The notes under the pieces are model-generated. The model was not told the DNA's origin, did no database searches, and worked only from the letters and a program-made list of their open reading frames with translations. Of a stretch of 64,000 nucleotides of DNA, positions 57,412 through 64,000 are shown one piece after another (within the stretch, counting starts at the first letter, position 1; each line of letters begins with the position of its first letter). Both the position numbers and the translations under genes were made by a program. The stretch is from Letharia columbiana. Its lineage: Eukaryota; Ascomycota; Lecanoromycetes; Lecanorales; Parmeliaceae. The stretch spans positions 1 to 64,000 of the forward strand of contig NW_023501104.1 of assembly GCF_014066305.1 (NCBI RefSeq), read 5' to 3'.

Positions 57412-60400
57412 GACGACGGCTAACAACAAAACCAAGCAGGTAGAAAAGATGAAACGATGCAGCTGTACCTAGCTTTTTCAGCAGTGGTATGAGGTCGGAA
57501 TATGACGAAATTGGCGGTATTGCAAAAGTGGCATGTTTCTAGGATAACACATTTTGGCCGCATCCTTGCCCTCTGCCAAGCCTTATTGACCAATGAAACC
57601 CTCGTGATTATGTGCAATCCGACTTGTCGTCGGTCAGTCCCGAGCCTTTGAGGCGCTGCTCGGTGGGTTCCGCAGACCGTGCCACGTGTGAGCTCGTACC
57701 TTTCTACCTTCGGATTTGAAGTGGGTCAGCCTTTCGGCGGGCATACCAGCAGCATTCGACATATCTTTAGCCTATGGAACCAATAATATCTCTACTGACT
57801 GGGTTCAATGAGGGAATTTTTCGCACAGACATTGCTTCCTATCTTTCAACATTCCCGGTGATGCTGGTGTCAATGTATGCAATTAGCAATCCATTTCTAA
57901 TGGTTTGGATGTGTACGAGACCGTGTTCAATGCCTCTAGTATGATCTCTGTATCGGAGAACTTGTTCTCATGCGGGCTACAGCATGACTACCTCAACTCG
58001 ATCACCACAACTACGCGCGCGAGGACGTAAAACCCGATCGTCACCCATTGCAGGTCTGTGTTAAGCAAGACGAACTGGCCACGACACCATAGCTATCGAA
58101 CTTGTGAAGCATACGGCCCCTTGCTCCTCATCACATTACTCTAAGTTATCGTCGCCGTGGGTCACGAGGTTTTTGCAGAAGAGAACCATCAAAGCCCACT
58201 TCCGGAAAACGATGGTGTCCGCAGCCCACTGTCCACTGTATTTCTTCGAACCACCCTGTGGGCTCTCTCCTATATGACAAATACGCACACAAGCAACGAG
58301 ACTTTCTCGCGACATTTTCCCCATCAACCCCGTCCTCAATACAAGCTACAAGTCGCTCTCCACACAAATTAGACCACCTCACCCTAAGCTTAAAACTGGC
58401 CTCGCAACACGTGCCACGCCCGCATGTCCACACGGTGCTTCTGTATCCCCACACGCCTAGCGATTCATCACGACGCCCATGAAACCACGAGGGATGTTAC
58501 TAATGAGTCGATACCTTAACCTTCCTCCGTGCTGCTGCACTCTGGAGTATGTATGGAACCAGAAAATACTGTCTTGCGTACGGATGGATGGATGGATGGA
58601 CGACATCCGGCAGACAGACACTAGGCCGTCGCGGTGCTGCGATGGGTGTATGTGCGTATGTATGTATGTATATGTCTAAATATGAATACTCCCGTCCCTG
58701 GTACTGCTGGCCTTCGATCTTTTTTCAGTTGCGATTATCATACCACGATCAATCATCGCCTTAAGAGTCCACTCTGGTCTAGGCGTTCGTTCTTCGCGTT
58801 TGTGTATCTATGTGGTGAGTCCCCCCCCCTTTTTTTTTCTTTTTTCCCGTAATTCATCTCTCTCACACACATACCCCCTTCGCTTGCCTAACTCACATTC
58901 GCGCCTTTCCACTCTTATCGAGTGCATCTCGTTCGGTGCTATCCCCCCACGTCTGCCTCCGAGCGCGAATATTATATCTACCTACGTAAACAATTGCGGC
59001 AATGGTGCACTAAAAGCTTGGAATCTAGGAGACTGGAACTGGAACTGAGACTCGAAATGATATGAGTATATATCGAGCCCGAAAGTTTCCCTCGTCCCAG
59101 TATTCCAGTACCAACTAGCACGTAAGCAACCCCCTTCCCCCCCGCCCGTGAGGAGCGCTCTACGCCCGTGCACCGATCATGAACCCTCATGTATCCATAC
59201 AAGATAGATAGACGTCCTGATTCTTTTCTTCGCAAACGGCACGGCACGGCTGTTGGGATTCCGATCGATTTTGCAACTTCGAGCCCCGAGGGCAGAGGAG
59301 GCGTTGTGCGTATCGGCGTTGGCGACGGCGACGGCGATTATGTGTCTGCGAGGTGAGAGCACGCATGCATAAGTCGGGGGGGGGGGTGTGAGATGGTTCA
59401 AGGAGCTGGCCGAGGATGAAAACGCCGGCTGCACTCGCATTCATCTGACGTAAGACGGCGAGTGTACGAGTCGAAAGAGGCAGCGCATGACGTGTGTTTT
59501 TTTGGTAATCGGTGCGGTGGGGACCAGATGCGGTGATCCGTTACGTTTTCGCGGAGTTTGAAAAGGTATCAACCGCTGACACTTCCTTCGTTCCACCTTG
59601 TTAACCCACACCCATTCAAACGAAGAAGCGCCTCACGAGCTTAAGACCACGAATAGATTCCGGCTAAAAAGACTGGAGCTGGAGAGTGGGTTTGACTTTC
59701 TACTACCCCAGAGGTAACACACAAAAACTCCCCCCCTTGATGCTCCCGCCGGACTCAGTCAGACCCGTCACCACCGTCGATCGACCAGCCCAAATCGTGC
59801 TTTGCGCCTGAGCCTCTCGTATCGGGTAGACCCATCTTGCAATGTCAGCATGCTTGCTGGCTGCCGTAGTCGTTTCGTTCCTGGCGAAGAAATAATCTTT
59901 CCCCCCAACCTACCTACTTAGACTACAGTCACGGCCAACGTGCTGTTGTGAGTGAGCAAAGTTTGATATGTTTGATGTTGAGATCCAGACGACAAGTTTG
60001 TAGGTAGGTAGATCATGGATGCGGCGTTGCGGAGACGAGGAGATTGAGGGGGCAGTTGCCACGAGAGTGGTTGGTGGCGATGTATTGTGTGTGTCGTTGC
60101 CAAAGGGGAGAGAAGGGCTGATGTTGCTCAGAGCCTGAAGGAGAAGATACTCTCTTACCGACAGAGAGGAGCTTACGGTGTTGTCATTAGTCTGTAGAGA
60201 CGGGTATACGAGAAGAGTGTGCGAGCTGAGACGGGCTGCGTCCTGGCGAGACAAGTGATGCCTTTCTCTCTTTCTTCTAATCTGGGTCGTTTTTATCCAT
60301 GTTATCCAGCGACTGTAAATCGGACATCGGGGAAGAGTCATCATTGTTGCATTTGTATATCCATAACTGCACGTTCCCGTCAGTGCTAGTGGAAAGGCAC

Positions 60401-60467
60401 TCGTCGGTATGTAGGGTACACTTTGCATGAATGACAAAAATAGACCTAAGCCGCTCATCGCCCTTCA
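57412..60467. other. gene-poor stretch, about 3 kb
   Basis: No frame here carries a domain. Small repeats are present: GATG at about 58582-58598, GTAT at about 58655-58672, and several homopolymer C and T runs (58822-58845, 59376-59386). A 182-codon minus-strand frame at 59910-60458 overlaps other frames and has no recognisable feature. The pyrimidine-rich tracts resemble long fungal 5' leaders, but no downstream gene fits. Confidence 0.45.
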
Positions 60468-61990
60468 ATTCTACCCGACTCGAGCCTTCAACCTCACCCT
60501 GACCGGCTTCTTCTGTATGGTACTGAAACACTTCAACGTCGTCCAATCCAAAATACTTCCCTGCACGGCCTCCATGTCAAACACCCAAATAAGCCGCGCG
60601 AGGATGAGCCACATTTCAAACACGGCTAGATTCTGCCCTATGCAGCGTCGAGGACCGAGGCTGAAAAGGAGCACGGCGGAAAGCTGGTCCGAGGCCCATT
60701 CCGCCAGGCAAAACGGGTGCGGCAGCCAGCGCTCCGGAACGAAGGATCTGGGCTGGTGGAAGCGTTGGGGTGAGTTGTATATTGTGTAGGGGTGGACGGA
60801 GATATGCGTGTGTAAGTATGACAGAGGCTTTGTTAGCAGTGACTGGGTGTACGTACGTACGCTGGGGGTGCTAAAAGGGATGATACATTGCCGAAAAGCC
60901 AATGCCCACAGACTGTGTCGGCCCCGATTGGCACGAGACAAGGCAAGCCTATGGATACCGGGGGCAGGGCCGCAGGCCTTTGGAGATGATGGCGCCAAGG
61001 TACGGCAGTCCTTGGACGAAATCCAGCGTGATATCTTCCTCTCCTTTGAACGCGCCTCGGATCTCCGAAACGAGTCTTTGCATCACACGAGGGGCTTAAT
61101 AAGATAGTTTGTGATTCCAGATAGAGTCGTAGCGGTGGTTTAGCTGCCAGCAAGGATCAAATGGGAGAAGATTGACTGAATGTCCGGAAGACTCATTTCC
61201 TGCACGTCTGTATTCAGCTCGATGACGGGTGTTTCGAATTCACGACGCTGTTGCTCCAAGTTGAGGCGTCGACGGACCTTGTTGAGAGACAACTGATGAT
61301 GATCCTGGACATTCTCTGGCAATTTCTTGGGGAGCAGTTTCATCGAAACCATTTCGACGAGAGGGCGGTATCGAGAGGGTAGTATCGAGTTGCCGCAGCG
61401 AACGAAAAGATTCTGATCGAATTGAAAATCATGAAGACCCAGCGATGATAGGCGCTGTCTTTGAGACAATCGAACGGCTCGCCAAACCCAAGGTCCCCAA
61501 AGATTGCGTGATTGAACCAATCCACCGTATTGACAGAGATACCAGAGGGCGCTGTTTGACGGAGACTTGACATAAGAAGATAGACGCATGACTGGATGAT
61601 GCGTTCATGATGTCGGAGAGCCTTTTCTGTGAAGGGTCCCTTCAACAGACCACGCATACGAGCATGGTTTGTATGGTTAGACGTGGTTACGATTGATTCA
61701 GTAGTTTGTCCTGGTGGAGGCTTGTACCACACTAGGTTTTCAGCAAAAGGGGCTTGGCCTGACCGAATTGCATGTACGTGGTGCCAGGCGTCTGATATGG
61801 CAAAAGAGACTTCGTTTGGTGCTACGTGAAATGCGTCACCACATTACTCATGGATATTTCGGATATCTTGCGGCAGCTTTGCTTTTCTAAGCGAGACTAT
61901 ATGAGGTATCCGTGTCAGAGCCCATAGCTTCGGACCTGGGAATCTGGTGGGTTGGGAGAATAGGAGCCTGTTAATGGCGAGTTTGGGTAA
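60468..61990 (-). pseudogene. cytochrome P450 pseudogene
   Basis: Clear fungal P450 homology over the whole stretch, broken by several lesions. In order: PTRFPGPKLWALTRIPHIVS (proline-rich hinge); TAA at 61844-61846 inside NIHE/CGD; then VAPNEVSFAISDAWHHVHAI, WYKPPPGQTTESIVTTSNHT and NHARMRGLLKGPFTEKALR. A frameshift at a 14-bp duplication (61359-61386) follows, then MKLLPKKLPENVQDHHQLSL and SIFSHLILAGS (I-helix start). The stop TAA at 61140-61142 sits where Glu is usual in GSETT, then LSGITNYLIKPLVMQRL. Another frameshift near 60965 precedes VSIGLPCLVPIGADTVCGHW. Last come the PERW region (FVPERWLPHPF) and the heme-binding FSLGPRRCIGQN at about 60630-60664, with its Cys kept. The N-terminal membrane anchor was not found. 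This is a dead relic of a secondary-metabolism-type P450. Confidence 0.88.
61359..61386. repeat. 14-bp imperfect tandem duplication in P450 relic
   Basis: GAGAGGGCGGTATC is followed directly by GAGAGGGTAGTATC (two differences). The extra 14 bp breaks the P450 frame; with one unit removed, RYYPL runs straight into VEMVSMKLLPKKL. Confidence 0.85.
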
Positions 61991-63528
61991 GTACTATACA
62001 TATTTCAGTAGACACTTTGAAGATTGGTAGCAAGTTTGGGAAACGAGGTGCCGTGCGTAGCTCGCACGCATGCGCTAACCATAAACAGCGTAAGAGGAAG
62101 GATCTAGAGGCTGTGAGTGTAGCTGGGTGCAAAGCTAGCTATAATCATCGCCATGGCTTCACAGCGTTCTCAAAGTCAAGATAGCTTGGGGCTAGTGGAT
62201 AGGTGCAGGAAGTTTCAAGAAATTCGTTCACTCTCATATGAATAAAACTCCTAGTTTTGTGTCGACTCGTACCGTTGCTCATATATCAGTCATGCCCCGC
62301 ACTTACGTTTTGCTCGAGTACCTTCCTCTTTAGGCCATTTGGAGGAAATGAGGTTCCATTCATGCAAGGGGACGGTTTGGGCTTTCGATTTCCCCGTCCA
62401 AGGACCCCACCAGAACCTTTCCAATAGCATCCCGAGGCAGGATTGGCACGGTCAAGGCTTTCTTCTATTCACCCTAGGAGACTGCATATCAAAATGGGTT
62501 CTTGTGCGAAAAACATCGACTCGGGCATCTCACAGACATAATCCATCGTGTGCGTAGATAATGCTACGTCGAAGCGACTGTGTTGGTGAGGCGGGAAGCC
62601 AAGCAAAGTGTCTAAAAGATTTCGACTTCCTGCGCACTAAGCCTCGACTGTCCTCTTATCATTTGTTTGTGCGTCTCAGCTATGGCTTATGGCCCCTTCT
62701 TTTCTATCATAGGGTACTCAGGCTGAAGATTGAACCCAAGGCGGATTGTTACACATCATCCGCATCCCACGATATGGCCGAAGCATGACTCTTCAGTATT
62801 GAGAGCCAATTCGAAAACACGAATGCATTTTTGTGGGAGTCGGCGGATTTCAACCTGTGCCATTCGCATGCACGGATTGTACTCTGAATGGACTCATGCT
62901 GCTCTCATCACTTGCAGGTGGCTTGCAGTAGTCTGGCCCTGAAGCACGTACAACACGTCGCGGTCGCGTGCGCGTGGTCATCTTCGCTGCAGTCCTTTTC
63001 GCCCCGCAGATCGACACTGCCCTTGATTCTTAAATGCTAATCTTTATGGTATTGCGACTGCGAGATTTCGGTGACTCGGTGGCGAAAGTGCATGGGAACG
63101 AAGCATGAAGTAGAATGCGATAAAGACAGCAGCTGGTGTGTGTGCTTGGCGAAAGGTTGTAGTAATCGTGCTGCAGCAAGTCAGGGCCGGGGCGAACTGA
63201 CCGTATTCGTCAGTCCATTGGTAAATTGACCAGTCAATGAATGAGTGTGGGCGATTTGTAAGGAGACGGGACATCTTTGACTCGATCAGACTTACATCTC
63301 AATGCAGCTATACCCTTCGTAAATTGTAAGCACGGGTATGAATGCGTGAGTTGACGAAGATGATAAGAGCATGTGCAGTGAAATCGCTTCGAGGCAATAT
63401 TTCTTCATCGATCTCCGAGAGGGTATCAAGATGGCGAAAAGCAAATGCTAGGCGGAAGGCTGGAAGGGTACAAAAAGCCATGCAAGGTGAATTCCGCCTC
63501 TGCTTGCATCAATTAGGACGGCGCGGAA
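61991..63528. other. intergenic, no gene seen
   Basis: 1.5 kb between the P450 relic and the APC8 3' end. Only frames under 80 codons, no domain, no repeat of note. Confidence 0.5.
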
Positions 63529-64000
63529 CTATCGGGACGGCGACCTCGGGGATTCCATCCTGGCCCGTAAGTCTCTAATCAGCGCCTTTGCCTCTTCCAC
63601 CTCCACACCATCTTGACACAGCTCATTCGCTAGCTCCATAGCTCTTGCGAGACCGCCCCTAGCGAACTCCCATCGGGCAAGCCACATCCGCGCTTTCGAA
63701 GTTATATTAGTAACCCCAGTCCCTGGCCGTCTTATCTCGTCATCATCGTCCTCTCCAGGACCTTCTTCTTGTGCTAGAGTCATCTCCATATACGATGCGG
63801 CTTCATCTTGCTGCTCCAATTTCTCATGCACAAGGGCGATCTGATATAACATCTCAGGATCTAGGACTCCTTGAGGAGGTTCTCCATTGGTTGCACCGGA
63901 GCCGAAGGAGCTTCCTTGATCATAGTATGTACCAGCCACCAGCGCCCTCTTATAAGCTTTGATACTTTGGATTGGCCTGTCAACCTTATCGTAGCAGCTA
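63529..64000 (-). CDS. cdc23: anaphase-promoting complex subunit APC8/CDC23, C-terminal part
   Basis: The gene runs off the right edge; only the last 156 or so codons are inside. They read CYDKVDRPIQSIKAYKRALV, then AGTYYDQGSSFGSG, LYQIALVHEKLEQQDEAASY (a TPR), an acidic EGPGEDDDDE spacer, and NITSKARMWLARWEFARGGL, ending in ELCQDGVEVEEAKALIRDLR. This matches the C-terminal TPRs of fungal Cdc23/APC8, a scaffold of the cyclosome ubiquitin ligase that drives mitotic exit. No intron is seen in this part. The identification rests on C-terminal sequence only, so another TPR subunit is conceivable but less likely. Confidence 0.8.
   Translation of the reverse strand, partial: SCYDKVDRPIQSIKAYKRALVAGTYYDQGSSFGSGATNGEPPQGVLDPEMLYQIALVHEKLEQQDEAASYMEMTLAQEEGPGEDDDDEIRRPGTGVTNITSKARMWLARWEFARGGLARAMELANELCQDGVEVEEAKALIRDLRARMESPRSPSR

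Noticed and set aside
59910..60458. 182-codon minus-strand ORF
   Set aside because: Low-complexity Ser/Thr/Pro sequence, overlapping another frame, no domain; probably chance in a long leader-like region.

Overview
The window looks like nuclear DNA of a filamentous ascomycete (Pezizomycotina; a Dothideomycete is my best guess from general gene style, not a proven placement). The reasons are many short spliceosomal introns of about 50-90 nt with GTRNGT donors and YAG acceptors, a HET-domain gene, an NLR-type NB-ARC/TPR gene, fungal housekeeping genes with Pezizomycotina-like sequences, and an AT-rich island with the TpA excess and in-frame TAG/TAA codons expected of repeat-induced point mutation (RIP).

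Left part (1-28 kb) is accessory and repeat-rich. It has a decayed EthD-like gene, a five-exon monocarboxylate-type MFS transporter, a small unknown gene and a HET-domain gene whose 5' end carries an in-frame TAG. A 3.6-kb RIP-degraded island follows, in which I recognise a piggyBac-like transposase on the minus strand. Next come a ribokinase, a SnoaL/NTF2-like small protein, a protein with an internal duplication, a 125-bp MITE-like element, an array of about 104-bp tandem repeats, a pogo/Tigger-type transposase ORF whose third catalytic Asp is Asn, and an unknown multi-exon gene. Three dispersed copies of a short repeat with a perfect pol III B-box/T-arm lie at 11.8, 23.8 and 41.5 kb.

The middle (28-39 kb) is a dense housekeeping block: V-ATPase catalytic subunit A (eight exons, no intein), divergent from a HAD-superfamily hydrolase, then a GID7/WDR26-type CTLH-WD40 protein and a dynamin-like VPS1 GTPase. 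I resolved exon boundaries for all four from splice signals and frame continuity.

The right part (39-64 kb) has a Ser/Pro-rich unknown protein, a 1017-residue NLR-like protein (alpha/beta hydrolase, NB-ARC and TPR domains), a short single-BIR protein convergent to it, an unknown disordered-protein gene whose frame is broken at a 14-bp tandem duplication, a 122-bp TACA microsatellite, glycogen synthase, a WD40 gene, a cytochrome P450 pseudogene (also carrying a 14-bp duplication frameshift) and, at the right edge, the C-terminus of APC8/CDC23.

Most genes are unrelated in function and simply linked. The clearest themes are fungal self/non-self or cell-death genes (HET; NLR next to a BIR protein) and several generations of mobile DNA. 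Long stretches at 15.9-18.5, 19.3-21.2, 48.2-50.0, 57.4-60.4 and 62-63.5 kb show no gene I can support.
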